From Metaphire vulgaris (Eukaryota; Annelida; Clitellata; Crassiclitellata; Megascolecidae): a stretch of DNA of 64,000 nucleotides. This document shows, piece after piece, positions 11,289 through 22,429 of the stretch; position 1 is the first letter of the stretch, and the number at the start of each line of letters is the position of its first letter. The position numbers were made by a program, and so were the translations under genes. The stretch is taken from the NCBI GenBank assembly GCA_018105865.1, contig CM030837.1:11786725-11850724 (forward strand), read 5' to 3'. The notes beneath the pieces were generated by a model. The model was not told the DNA's origin and did not search any database. It was given only the letters and a program-made list of their open reading frames with translations.

Positions 11289-12504
11289 CTGCTATACGTA
11301 ACGTAAGTGTAGTGATTGACAGGCACTAAAGATTTGACTATTGTAGTTGTAGCTACTACAAATTGTACAAACTTTGTGTGCATTATTTAGAAGTATTTTG
11401 AAAACTTCAAAATTTAAGTTTGACACGATTCTGTTGCTGACAATATTAGTTTAAATGTGTGGTAATTTTGAACCTAAGCGAAAAGGTTGTTTATTTGAAC
11501 ATGTACTTGTGCTTGTTTGTACTTGTGTTTGAATGTAAAGTGCTTGGCCTTGTGCTTGACCTTGTGCCTCAGGTGCTTGGCCTTGTGCTTGGCCTTGTGC
11601 TTGGCCTTGTGCCTCAGGTGCTTGGCCTTGTGCCTCAGGTGCTTGGCCTTGTGCTTGGCCTTGTGCCTCAGGTGCTTGGCCTTGTGCCTCAGGTGATTGT
11701 TGACATCCCTGCATATACGACCTGCTGTACGCATATGCGGTGCTGTTATTTATATACAGAAGGCAATGAAATTTTCATGAAACATGAGTTTTTGGATAGG
11801 GTAGATTAGATTTATATAGCGCCAGGAGAGGCCAAGATCAGAAGAAGTAACCGATTATTCAGTGCTAGTTGGAGAATAAATAGACTGCTTTTTAGCTACA
11901 TGTAATGCAATACATGAAACTTTGTGTTAGCTTCAATTACTGTATTTTTTTAACAAACTGCTGTATACTGCTTCAATATATTCTATATATATTGCAAACT
12001 AAACTGAAAAGTTCACTAGATATGTAAGCCTGCTGCTTCCACTGTATAATAGGTATCATGTCATCCTTGAGGTTCCCTTTCCTAAATATCATGTAACTAA
12101 TCTCCTGTGATGCCATTTGGAGAACAACTATGTCACTTTTCAATACCTATACACGGCACAGTTTAATTGCGAAACGCGGAAACCAACGAGACCATTTGTA
12201 TAAATGACAAGTCTTACTTGTTATGCGCGCAATTTTTTGCGCATGCGCGCAATTTATTGCGCCCTGCTGGAGCGGTTTCCATGATAAGTCTGACTCATCA
12301 CTCGCAGTGAAAGGGTTAATGAAGTATTGAATGTTTAGTTTTTAGTTGCACTTATAAATTCTCATTTGCTATGGCGTGTTTTATTATTCAGTTTAACTAT
12401 TTGAAACTTCTTTTCTTCACTTTCACAGTACACCTAACTTTGTGATGGAAAATTATAAAGTCTTAGCACTTTCATTATCTGCTGTTTTTGGCAGACTCAG
12501 TCAG

Positions 12505-12978
12505 AAACTTCAAGGGGAGAGAAGAGTACTTGTTACCATTACAAAGTAGCACAGCTTTGAGGCTTCTGGATGAACAGCCTATGCGTCATTCACTCGGGTT
12601 AAAGATGATTGCTATGGCCTCGAAAAGACCAGTGACAATCCTGCACAAGCACAGCCCATCTTGCTGACTGAAGAATTTGGAAAAACATTTGTGACGCTTT
12701 CTCTGTTCTCTCATCTGCACATTTTCATCCAACAAGTTCCACTCCTCGAGTCTAGATATCATAAGCTCAGCATTACACTTAGAGAGACTTAGATCTCTGA
12801 TCAGGTCGAGATCTATCTGATTAAAGAAGTATGGCTTTCTCATCTCAGCTTCATCTGTGCAATAGTATTCTGATTCTGCAATAACTTCCTCACTATCTGA
12901 CTTGATGCTATCCCCTTTGCTCTTGTCTTGATAAATTGTCCACAAACGTAGCAGAATGCATCTGCTGGTTTCAAGCAA
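12505..12978 (-). pseudogene. Fragment of a repeat-associated conserved family of unknown function
   Basis: Minus-strand frame with KPYFFNQIDLDLIRDLSLSK, then AELMISRLEEWNLL, then FSQQDGLCLCRIV...LFE. After a stop and frame change near 12590 it reads RSLKAVLLCNGNKYSSLPLE. From memory, this order (L-x-R-D-L-x-L-S-K, S-R-L-x-E-x-N-L-L, F-x-x-E-D-x-x-x-C, R-S-L-K-x-V-L-L-H-N-G-N) recurs in multicopy predicted proteins of aquatic animals that lack a named domain. This copy is truncated and shifted. No function is claimed. Confidence 0.5.
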
Positions 12979-13094
12979 CCTTTTGATGCCATCTAAATCA
13001 AATTTTGTTGGTCACTATTTGCTTACTCAGCAACAAGATAAATTAAAATGTTGGCTTATGAAGTTGCACTTTTTTAATTCTATGGATACAACTG

Positions 13095-13152
13095 GAAGCT
13101 CCCAGAAAGTGCAACAGAGTTCTAGAAGATTCCAGAATGTTCTAGAATATTC
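13095..13152. promoter_or_regulatory. Heat-shock element array
   Basis: From 13120 to 13152 the units TTC TA GAA GA TTC CA GAA / TG TTC TA GAA TA TTC form seven perfect alternating pentamers, the HSF trimer-binding pattern. The same 5-bp phase continues leftward from 13095 as GAA, TCC, GAA, TGC, CAG with some mismatches. Another TTCCAGAA occurs near 13189. It lies about 140 bp upstream of the minus-strand relic at 12505-12978. HSF binding is inferred from the consensus. Confidence 0.7.
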
Positions 13153-13199
13153 TGTTCAGATCTGAAAACTTTAGGACAGCTTTAACTGTTCCAGAATAA

Positions 13200-14120
13200 T
13201 ATGGATGTGACTGGATGTCTGCTCAGCAGTGAATGTGAACTAAGAATGTTTTCCATAATACATGAATTTCAAAATATAATTTCCCTGACCCCAAAAGCAA
13301 ATTTAGTTAGGAACAACAGCTGTTTTCGAGTAGGTTTAGGCATAGGGGACTAGGAAAGCAAGCAAGCAAACCTAGGAACAAAAAAAAATTAATATGTTAC
13401 GTAATGAATTATAAATTACTTTGTAATATTCTTTGCGGATGCACTTTCTGGAGAAATTTTGCAGAAGACTACTCTACTTGACTATTAGAATCCAGGCGTC
13501 TCAGCAGTGCAAGCAAGCACTCATAGTTCATATACAATATGCCAGTGTCTGGCAACCAGCATGCTGCAGCATCCTGGGGTGCCGCAAGAAATGTCAAGGG
13601 TGCTGCATATTCCGCTGTCATCTAAAACCATCGCAAGAAGAATTCAAGACATACACTGTATACTGTACACTTAATTTCTGCTTACAAACAATCTCAGGTC
13701 TCTCATTAAATATGTTCCTAAAAGTCATTCACAAAACATTTAACTTTGTGTGTGTATCATAATATTTTCTAGCCTTAAAAATATAAATAATATACGTTCC
13801 TTGAAAAATATGAAATCTTCATCTATAAAATGTGTAGATTCTATACTAACTATAGCCAAGACCCTAGAGTCTAGACTATTTTATAATTTTTATACTATAC
13901 TAACTATACTAATTTACTAGAGGTGTCGTGGTGGAAATTTTTTTATCAGGGTGCATGGGACCAAAAAAGGTTGCCCGAAACTACAGTATGCAGTATAATT
14001 AGTTTGCATATGTAGACCATTTATAGCATTTTTAAAATGATTATTATAATAACTGGATTTTAAGTGGTTTAGTAGGATTCATCTTGTGTTGAAAAAACTG
14101 TAACTAAAGTCTCTTTGTTT
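13200..14120. other. Unassigned spacer
   Basis: No coding signal or element ends recognised. Confidence 0.45.
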
Positions 14121-14123
14121 CAG

Positions 14124-14500
14124 ATGTCTATCGACCTCATACCTTTGCTCTACATTTGAATCTTGGACCACAAGATTCTATTTCTAATTATCAAAATCGA
14201 ACTGCGTTTGTCACTTTTCAAATGTCAAATCATTCTATATCACGAACGCAGGTGCGTTCGGTTTCAATAGAACATCTGGATGTTCAAAAAGCTGCTGTGA
14301 ATAAGAAGATTGAAAAATTGACACGTTATGAGTACAAAGTAGAATTTGCCTTTTTCAGTGATGCAGTAGTGCACCACAGTGCACAAGGTTTCAAGAAGAA
14401 CCTGTCAGAGAATGATGATGTCTCGTCTGATGACGACCACTCTCTTCTCTTCAATGATTCTGATATTGAAGAATTTGATAATTCTTCATCATCGTATTAA
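14124..14500 (+). CDS. Candidate terminal exon, unrecognised protein
   Basis: A strong acceptor (CTCTTTGTTTCAG, 14111-14123) opens a frame of 125 codons ending with TAA at 14498. It enters with phase 2 and reads VYRPHTFALHLNLGPQDSI early, a basic middle KKIEKLTRYEYKVEF, and an acidic Ser/Asp-rich tail ending EEFDNSSSSY. The first half alternates hydrophobic residues as in beta strands. I do not recognise the family. No upstream exon was identified, so this may also be a chance open frame or a dead exon. Confidence 0.4.
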
Positions 14501-15156
14501 TAATAGCATCCTGATTTTGGAATAGACTGATCAAAATTCATAAGATTGTTCAAGACATTGATGAGTAATATTGTTTCTGAGATTACAGTTGTGCAGTGTC
14601 AGAATGACAAAATCTTAACACCTATGGAGTGGTACCATAACAGGCAGAAAATCTTTATACAGAGAATTTTTTATTTGTTTACTTTGTCATTAGATCTATA
14701 ATATTACGAAAGCTTACCTAAAAGCTACATCGTCTTTCAGATATGATTTACAGTATATTCTTTGAATTGACGTGCCATTCCTGTTATGCTATTTGTATTC
14801 TTTGAAATTTACGTATCTTGTCATGTTATGTCTGATTTTTAGTTACATGTAATTCTGGTGAGTAATAGGCCTAAGCATGAGAATTCAAAATTAATAACAG
14901 GTTTGCTCCATTGGCACAATAGAAATCTCAAAAAATTTTAATGAAATGCAGACCATGTCAGTTTTTAGAAGGCACCACCGACAGACTATGGATGGTGAAG
15001 TATCTTCATATTTCAAATACAGATTTGAAAACAATTATTATAATAATTTTTTTTGTCCAGTGCCCTGCACTGCTGCGTCGGCGACCATGAACTTCCACAG
15101 TCCACTTTTCACAGACTCCAGTATTCCTCAGGAGTTCGATGCTGTCTATCTTCAGT
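14501..15156. other. Possible 3' UTR, then spacer
   Basis: AT-rich with no recognisable element; follows the candidate terminal exon. Confidence 0.35.
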
Positions 15157-15232
15157 CAGTGTCGGCTCTAGGATTTGGAAAGTGGGGGGGGCGTCGGGGT
15201 GGCAACTTCTAGCCATGGGGGGAGCCAACTAT
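15157..15232. mobile_element. Truncated hAT MITE end (CAGTGGCGGCTCTAG family)
   Basis: CAGTGTCGGCTCTAGGATTT, then the G-run and GGGTGGCAACTTCTA also found at 28042 and 42051. The other end is missing. Confidence 0.7.
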
Positions 15233-15436
15233 TTTTCATAAATCATAACATACAGGAAGAATATCACCTTCGATGCGAGTCCAGAGTTGCATATTTGAAC
15301 AAATTGTATAAAAGTTAGTGTGTAATATCTGGATTTCATTTTATTTAATTTTGAAATTTTTTGTTTTAAGTATTAGAATCACTCAGCCATGAAATTGTTT
15401 ATGCAAGAGTCTACAAAGCAAATTCATTAGGCCTAA

Positions 15437-15882
15437 GGGGCTGTCCATTAATTAATTACATCAACAAATTTTGGGCAATTCTTGACCCACCTTGTCAAGA
15501 ACTGTAAAACTTTCAATGACCCCCTAAAATTAGGTCAAAAACTGTGAACCCTCCCTTACAAGGGGCCACCCTTTAATATGTCAAAACATTTTAGGCAATT
15601 TTTAGCCCCTCCTTTGGTAGCAAATGTCAAACTTTCAGTGACCCTCTAACAAAATTATGTCAAAAACTTTGAACCACTTTCCCTACAAGCTAAAAATATT
15701 TTATATGGCTGGCTTTGATGCCAAAATATAATTATAGAAATTAATTTTTTTGATTTATTACATTTATTGTAAAACATGAGATTGCTGACGTCAATATTTA
15801 TCTTGATCCTTTCCCCTGTCAACAAGTGTCAAACTTGTTCAAACCCTGCCCTATTTTGTTCACGTAATTAATGGACAGCCCC
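15437..15882. mobile_element. TIR element with TAA duplication (GGGGCTGTCCATTAATTA family)
   Basis: Ends GGGGCTGTCCATTAATTA and complement TTAATGGACAGCCCC; flanked by TAA (15434-15436 and 15883-15885). A 3-bp TAA duplication is typical of PIF/Harbinger, which I infer only tentatively. Internal CCCCTCC/AACTTTGACC units recur. Relatives lie at 26473, 28478, 42486 and 52367. Confidence 0.75.
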
Positions 15883-16322
15883 TAATGGCATAATTAGGTC
15901 ATCCATGCTTAGGGCAAATGTAAACCGAATTTCAAATTTTCTGAAATAAATTCATATGTAATATAACAACTTATTTTGACAAATTAAAATGTTAAGCAAA
16001 ACTTTTGTTCAGAATTGACTCAATTGAGTATCAAGCAATTGTTAAAAATCAGTAAGTAGACCTACATGTGTTTGCAAAGAATTTATAAAATTGCAACATA
16101 CCGTTGCCAAGCTGCTGAAAATGAATGCAATGAATGGTTCATCTTCAGCATAAGTCCTCTCCAGGGTGTCGTCATTGTCCTCGTTTGGCAATTTGACATA
16201 TACTTTCACAACAGACGGACGTGGATCAACTAGTTCAGATGATTTTGAAACATTATCGTCTTTGTCAAACATTTTATTCGTGTTTTTAAGGATTGGCAAA
16301 TAGAAGCCTGATATCCGTCATA

Positions 16323-16465
16323 CAGTGTTGGAGTTGTGAAATTTGAGCGGGGGGTTGAGGACTGAAATTCAATGCATGACAAACTGCATGTACCAGATAT
16401 GCGATTTTTGGGAGGTTTGCTGTTAGCTGGGGGGTTCAACCCCCTCCCCGGCAACTCCAATCCTG
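16323..16465. mobile_element. hAT MITE, CAGTGTTGGAGTTG end
   Basis: Ends CAGTGTTGGAGTTG and complement CAGGATTGGAGTTG; flanking octamers CCGTCATA are identical (16315-16322, 16466-16473). G-rich interior, 143 bp. Confidence 0.8.
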
Positions 16466-16477
16466 CCGTCATATAAG

Positions 16478-16778
16478 CAGTGTTTATTCTAGGCACCTTG
16501 ACATTGGGGGAGTTTGAAGTGTTTGGGGGAAGAAGGTTTGTCTCCCCAAAAAGCCTGACAAGCAAAAAAGTCATCCTTTTGTTCATATCCTTGTCCTTCT
16601 CCAATACTCTCTCTGACAAGCAATCTAAATGTTCATCCTTATATTTTTCCCCTCTCCGAATATTAAAAAAACCCTCTCGTCGCGCTTTTGGGGGGATTTC
16701 CATCCCAATGCAACATATAGAAATTTGGGGGGCGTTAAACTGGGGGATTCCCCCTAAGAAGGCCTAGAATAAACACTG
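16478..16778. mobile_element. hAT MITE with hairpin motif
   Basis: Perfect inverted ends CAGTGTTTATTCTAGGC; identical octamers CATATAAG at 16470-16477 and 16779-16786. Contains TGACAAGCAAAAAAGTCAT at 16556 and a degenerate second copy near 16615. It sits 12 bp from the preceding MITE. Confidence 0.88.
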
Positions 16779-16846
16779 CATATAAGATATAAGCTTATAA
16801 CTGACTACGCTTCGACGGTCTAATCCCAGTTCCTGGACTGTCTGCA

Positions 16847-16848
<2 letters not shown>

Positions 16849-16919
<71 letters not shown>
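16849..16919. repeat. (CT)n microsatellite
   Basis: Nearly pure CT dinucleotide run. Confidence 0.95.
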
Positions 16920-17177
16920 AGCGCTTTATTATTTTGCGGTTATAGTTAATTCATTTCCAGCATTACATATAGGCAGTGATGTGTAGTATCTTAGATACAT
17001 GTGTCTAGAATCTAGATACGTATCTAAGATGCCAAAACTGTATCTTTGACAATGTTTTGAGATACTTTAATGTATCTGTATCTCAGATAGGGCCTACAAT
17101 TGTTCTGTATCTAGTATCTTCACTCCCTCAAGATACAAGATAATGCAAATCTACAAAACAGAGCTGCTGTTATTACA

Positions 17178-17381
17178 AGCTGGTTGCTGGGCGTGATCTT
17201 CGACAGCGCCCTATCGTTCGTGAATCATGTGAGTGCCGTGTCCCGGGCTTGCCACTGTCAGCTTCGCAGAATCAAGGAGATACGACGGTATATCTCGATC
17301 TCAGCAGCGACCCGAGTGGATCGTGCACTCGTCGTATCCAAGCTCGATTACTGCAATGGGATCCTTCTTGGACTCCCAGAC
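17178..17381 (+). pseudogene. L2-like LINE, upstream half of a split copy
   Basis: Reads LGVIFDSALSFVNHVSAVSR, then CQLRRIKEIRRYISISAA and SKLDYCNGILLGLPD, the post-catalytic part of an L2-like reverse transcriptase. It breaks at GLPD exactly where an 8-mer TCCCAGAC precedes a new element. The reading resumes as PDYQLDRLQSV at 23611. Confidence 0.85.
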
Positions 17382-17570
17382 CAAAGGCGTCGATCCACTT
17401 GGAATATTGGGGGGCCCAAACCTCCGAAGTTAGGTACATGAAAAGTTGATGCTGTCATTTCTCGTTGTCCTGGTCACTCACGACTCGCTATATATATATA
17501 TATATATATACACATACATACATACATATATAGCTACTACATATATATATAGCTACTATATATATCATCA

Positions 17571-18185
17571 TCAGTGTTTCTGTCTCTCGACAGGTCCAGG
17601 TATCCAGTTTCTCCACTCCGATCGATTGCTTGCTTCTTCTTTGAGTTCCTGATATCCTTTATTCATCATCCACTCCAACATCATCTTTCTCGGTCTACCT
17701 CTCACTCTCTTTCCCTCCATTTTTCCTTCGATTATTGTTCTTAGTAAAGAGTCATGCCGGAGGACATGTCCCATCCAATTTCTCTGCCTTTTCCGGATTG
17801 TATCTATCAGGCTTCTTTCTTCTTCTATCTCCTTCATGACTTCCTCGTTTGTCTTATGCTCTGTGTATTTTACTTTTAGCATTTTCCTCCAAATCCACAT
17901 TTCAAAAGCCTCTAATCGTTTTATATCTTCCTTTCTCATTGTCCACGTCTCCGCCCCATACAACGCCACACTCCATATCAATGTTTTTACCAATCTCTTT
18001 TTTAGGTTTAGTTTTAGTTTACTTTGCATCAGCTCCTTTCTCTTGTAAAAAGCTTCTTTTGCTATTGCTATACGTCTTCTTATCTCTTTATTGCATCTGG
18101 CATCGGTTGTTATCAGACTTCCTAGATAGCTAAATTCCTTCACTTGCTCTATGATCTGTCCGTAAACCTTTATGTCTACTCTCAT
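17571..18185 (-). pseudogene. RTE-like reverse transcriptase, C-terminal part
   Basis: Contains FSYLGSLITTDARCNKEIRR, LIWSVALYGAETWTM, LEAFEMWIWRKMLKVKYTEH, and RNWMGHVLRHDSLLRTIIEG followed by RGRPRKMMLEWM. These are the conserved post-palm blocks of RTE-type LINE proteins. The frame differs from the upstream RT block by a shift near 18190. It ends at the element's 3' UTR. Confidence 0.85.
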
Positions 18186-18201
18186 TCCTTCTTTTTACTT
18201 A

Positions 18202-19722
18202 TTACCATAACTTTAGTCTTTTTGTATTGATTCTCATTCCATACTTTTCTGACACTTGTATCAGTTTATCCATTACTTCCTGAAGCCCTTTTTGATTGCT
18301 TGCTAGCATGGCCTGATCGTCTGCGAAGCGCAGCGCCTTTAGTAGTACTCCTCCGACTTTTACTCCCTTATCTGTATTCTCCATCGCCTCTTGTACTAAT
18401 TCTTCGATGTATATGTTAAACAACAGCGGTGACAGTGGACATCCCTGCCTTACTCCTCTCCCAATCATACACGATTCACTCAGTTCTCCCTCTATTCTCA
18501 CCTTCACTGACTGTCCAAGGTATAGGTTTGCTATCAGTCTTCTGTCTCTCCAATCCACTCCCACCCTTTTCAGTGCTCTCATCAAAATCCTCCAATCTAC
18601 TTTGTCAAACGCTTTTTCGTAATCCACGAAGCATATAAAGATATTTTTTTCCATTTTGAAGTCTTCTCTCACTTAGCATTCTTAAACATCCGATTGCATC
18701 CCGTGTTCCTTTTCCCTTCCGAAACCCAAACTGATCCTCTCCAAGGAATCCTATTGCATCTGTTTTCGCTTGTACTCTTTTTGTAATGACCTTGAGTATT
18801 ATCTTCGCCGCGTGACACAATAGACTGATAGTTCTATGGTCCTCGCATTCCATTGCATTTACTTTCTTTTTAATCGGAATCATTATTGATTGTAGAAAAT
18901 CGTTTGGCCATTCTCCTGTCATATAGATTTGTTGGCAGATTTCGACCAGTTCGTTCGTTGCATTCTCTCCTAGTATCTTTATTGCTTCTGCTGGTATGTG
19001 GTCCACTCCTTCTGCTTTGTTGTTTTTCATCTCTTCTAATGCGTGCAGAATTTCTTCTTTCATCAGTCCTGGTCCTAGCTCTTCGCTTTCAACTGTTTGC
19101 TGTTCCTCTATATTGAGTTCCGTTGGTTTGCTGTCTTTCAGGTATAATTCTTCTATATATTCTTTCCATCTCTCTTCCACTTCTCGTTGGGTTGTGAGTG
19201 TATTTCCTTGTTTGTCTTTAATACCCGCCCTGCTCCCTTGCATACCTTCTTTCTTTGTTAAATCTTTTACTTCCTTATATACTTGATCCTGTTTCCCTTG
19301 TCCTTGTAACTTTTCTATTTCTTGACATTTATTCTCCCACCATTTCTCTTTCGCCTTTTCTGTTGATCTTCGCAGCTGGTTATTTAGTCTCCTATATTCT
19401 TTTTTGCATATTCTGTGTTCTGCTTCTTCCATTTTCTTCTCTGCTCCATGTCTTCTATCATTTCATTTGTCACCCATGGCTTTTTAGCTTTCCTTCTTTT
19501 CTTCCTTCCTACTTCTTGCTCTAGTTCTCTTACTACCACAGATTTTAGTTTTTCCCATCTTTCTTCCGTTGTCTCTCCTGTGTTTGTTGTCGTCACTTGT
19601 TTTTCAATCTTCCCCGCAATTTCTGTTGCCTTTTCTTTGATTTTATCTCTATCCCATTGTATATTTAATTGTTTTCTCTTGTTTATATATTTCAGTTGTA
19701 TTCTCACCTTCATTACTACCAA
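18202..19722 (-). pseudogene. RTE-like linker and reverse transcriptase domain
   Basis: From 19722 the basic linker runs into a frame (from 19432) with KAEGVDHIPAEAIK, CEDHRTISLLCHAAKI and GFRKGKGTRDAI. A shift near 18640 leads to CFVDYEKAFDKVDW (first catalytic Asp), GVRQGCPLSPLLFNIYIEEL and LRFADDQAML (F-A-D-D catalytic pair). All catalytic residues are still present, so decay is by frameshift, not by loss of active-site residues. Confidence 0.88.
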
Positions 19723-19960
19723 GTTGTGATCTGTGTCTGCATCTGCTCCTGGGTAAGCTCTCGCATTTTTACACAGTTTCTATATCGTCCATTTACCATA
19801 ATGTAGTCTATTTGGTATCTTGCTATGTCTCCGGCATCTTCCATGTATATATTCTTCTCTTTTCGTTTTTAAACCAAGTGTTTGCTATCATCATGTTTCT
19901 TAACTTGCAGAATTCAATTAGTTTTTCTCCTCTTTCATTTCTAACCCTCATCCCATAGGC

Positions 19961-20596
19961 CTACTCTCCCACCACATTTCCTTCTCTTCCTTTTCCCACT
20001 ACTGCATTCCAATCCCCCATCAAAACACAGAAATTTGTAGCTCTTATCCTCTCGATTTTCTCCTCTAGATATTCATAAATTTCATCCACTTCTTCTTCAG
20101 TATGTGTTGTTGTTGGCATATATACCTGTATAATTGTCAGATTTACCGGCTCCGCTTCTATTGTCACCATTATCACTCTGTCTTCATATCTCTCTATGTT
20201 TGTTATGTTTCTGCTCAATTCCTTCTTTAGGAGTAATGCCACCCTTCTCTGCCTCTCTTTTCCTCCCGCATAAATAACCCTGATCTCCTCCGTCTCCTCA
20301 TCTGTTATATTACTGGTGAACTCACCTCCTTCTTTCCATCTCACCTCTGCCAAGCCCAATATGTCCAATCGCGCCTTTCTCATTTCCTGTATGATATTTG
20401 CTAGCTTCCCAGGTCGTAACATACTTCTAATATTCCACGTTCCAATTTTTAGCTTTTTCTGTTTTCCACAGGGGTTTCGCTTGTTGACGACCTTGGAAGC
20501 CCTGTTACTCCCACTGCCGGACGCGTCTCCACCAACTAAGTCAGTGGCTCCGTTAACGTCATTCGCTGATTTCTCTTTTACTGGATACATTTGCAC
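19961..20596 (-). pseudogene. RTE-like apurinic endonuclease domain
   Basis: Reads KIGTWNIRSM near residue 50, LGLAEVRW, VYMPTTTH and MGDWNAVVGKG. These are the conserved motifs of the APE-type endonuclease that nicks target DNA in LINE retrotransposition. The first 45 residues are Ser/Gly/Asn-rich. The domain is cut short at 19961 before its S-D-H end, followed by a frame change. Confidence 0.85.
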
Positions 20597-20812
20597 TAGG
20601 GATGTTAGTCAGGGTGGGTTCCCAGTTCCTTCCCTGCGGTGTTTTTCTGGAGACACCATCTCTCTGTCTAAGCGCTCACCGCAGAGTTTAGCTATATATA
20701 TATACACTAATATATATAGCTACTAGGCCTATATAAATAATTATATATAGCTAGTTAACCTAAGAAATATATATAGGGCCTATATATATTATATATATAC
20801 ATACATACACAC

Positions 20813-22412
20813 CAGACATGGGTCAATTACAATTATAATTGTAATTCAATTGTAATTAATTACATTCTGCCAATGTAATTGTAATTGTAATTGATCTGTG
20901 GGAAGTTCAATTACATGTAATTGTAATTGTAATTGTCACGTGTGTAATTGTAATTGTAATTGAGCTATTGTAATTGATTTACCCAATTACAGGAATGTGA
21001 GTTTTATAAGTTCTAATAGCGTATTAGCATGTATGAGCCGAAGTCTTGTCAGTCTATGAATGTATGGCAGTGAATACATGCATTGGATGGTTAGTGAATT
21101 GTCAAAGCACAACGGTTATTGGTAAATGGACTCACTGCTCTGGTAAGTTGCCACGCAAACATTTACTTACCGGCATTTACTTTTTACTGCCTTTCAAATT
21201 GGAAGGGAGCCAGCTTATCATTTGTCTACTTCCTGTGTTCTGCGGCTGCACTTTTTTGTGAATGAAAGTTTAATGCCAGTAAAGATGAGCGTAAATCAAG
21301 CAGTAGTAATATGGAATTATTTAGAAAAGTCTGATGACTTTAATAATGCTGTTTCCAATGCAAATGTTAAAGTGAAGTGCCGGTTTTGTGGTGAATTAGT
21401 GTCATGCTCGAAAAAGGCTACTTCAAAATTGTTGACTCATTTGCAGGTTTGTGAAACTTTGTGTTACGGTTTTTTAAATAGGCCGTAGCATATGAATTTG
21501 TTGAACTAATTTATGTTAATTATTTTAGACACTTAAGTTTTTTAAAGAAGCAGAAAGAGGAATGAAAAGTAATTGTAATATAGCGTATGTAGCTATAACG
21601 ACATTCTTGATGTTATAATGTCGGCAAGAGCACAACTCGCTTAGCTTACATTCTCCGGGCTAAGTGAATATGCAACTCGACCGGCATCCTTTTATTACGA
21701 AGAACCAGCCATGACGTCACATTTCCAGAACAAATAAATTGATAGCGAATAGCTAGAACTACCATCATAACTGCTACGAGCGCGCCTCATACATCATTCA
21801 ATACAGTTACAGAACCGAGCGATTTTCTAGATTAATCAACCAGCAATTCTATAGATTAGTTAACTGGCAGTTTTAAGTTAATACGATTTTCATCAGTATT
21901 ATTAATCAACACATAATTGCCAAATGTGTATACCATACAGAAACTTTCTAATCAAGAACATTGGTGAGTAATCATATCTATACATATATGTTATTAAACC
22001 AACCTACGTCCCCTCCAACACCTTCGATGGAGAAGACCACCCAATATGCCCAAAGTTTTAATCTAACTAATTTCCGGTTCCTCGAGCCGTACGACATTTG
22101 GAAGGTCCAACTAATTTCCGGTTTTCCCACGAAATCGACTGGAAAACAATATTTTGCCTTTTCGCGATCCACCCAAAACTAATCACAATTAATCACAAAC
22201 TAATCTAGACTTAATCAAGTCCATACTGTACGCTGAAGATAATCATATTCAAAGCACTTATGCTATAGTAATTGTAATTGTAATTGACACGTTTGTAATT
22301 GTAATTGTAATTGGTCCCAATGTAATTGGCTGTAATTGTAATTGTAATTGACAAAAATCCGTATAATTGTAATGTAATTGTAATTGCTTAAAACGTAATT
22401 GACCCATGTCTG
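20813..22412 (+). mobile_element. hAT element with AATTGTAATTG iterons
   Basis: Perfect ends CAGACATGGGTCAATTAC; identical octamers ATACACAC at 20805-20812 and 22413-22420. Arrays of GTAATTGTAATTG flank the interior at 20820-20985 and 22266-22395. It retains a BED-finger exon (21285-21446), but the rest of the transposase is gone. Confidence 0.9.
21285..21446 (+). pseudogene. hAT transposase BED-finger exon
   Basis: Starts at ATG 21285 and reads 54 codons to CAG|GTTTGTG, a good donor. Near residue 30 is VKCRFCGELVSCSKK, then TSKLLTHLQ: C-x-x-C followed by L-x-x-H, the BED zinc finger at the N-terminus of hAT transposases. No downstream transposase exon is visible within the 1.6-kb element, so it is a remnant. 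Confidence 0.65.
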
Positions 22413-22429
22413 ATACACACACAGGGTGT

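Larger units (their letters stand above)
9851..11711 (+). mobile_element. hAT element, GCTTGGCCTTGTG iterons, internally deleted
   Basis: Ends CAGGGATGT and complement ACATCCCTG; flanks CATATACA (9843-9850) and CATATACG (11712-11719), 7 of 8 matching. Both ends carry GTGCTTGGCCTTGTGCCTCAG arrays (9880-10025 and 11537-11695), in the same orientation rather than inverted. It retains the two extremes of a hAT transposase (BED finger and C-terminal dimerisation part) with the catalytic middle lost and a LINE 3' end inside. Confidence 0.83.
9750..12315. mobile_element. piggyBac-like element with nested hAT
   Basis: Bounded by TTAA on both sides (9746-9749, 12316-12319). The ends are CCTTTTCACTGC and complement CCCTTTCACTGC, the CCCTTT tip and TTAA duplication of piggyBac elements. 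Removing the nested hAT (9851-11711) leaves about 700 bp without a transposase frame. Near the right end GCGCATGCGC (12239-12248) matches the NRF1 consensus. Confidence 0.7.
17566..20690 (-). mobile_element. RTE-like LINE, near full length, inactive
   Basis: Minus-strand order is endonuclease, linker, reverse transcriptase, C-terminal tail, then a short UTR ending CTGATGATGAT, the trinucleotide-type tail of RTE elements. The coding parts sit in at least three different frames, so several frameshifts disable it. The 5' limit near 20690 is where similarity gives way to (TA)n. Confidence 0.8.

Noticed and set aside
11459..11809. Leu/Gly/Val or Lys/His repeat proteins
   Set aside because: They arise from the GCTTGGCCTTGTG iteron array of a hAT element.
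12956..13165. Small plus-strand frame across the heat-shock elements
   Set aside because: No homology, and composition is explained by the GAA/TTC repeat.
17836..20726. Plus-strand frames opposite the RTE element
   Set aside because: Antisense shadows of recognisable endonuclease and reverse transcriptase on the minus strand.
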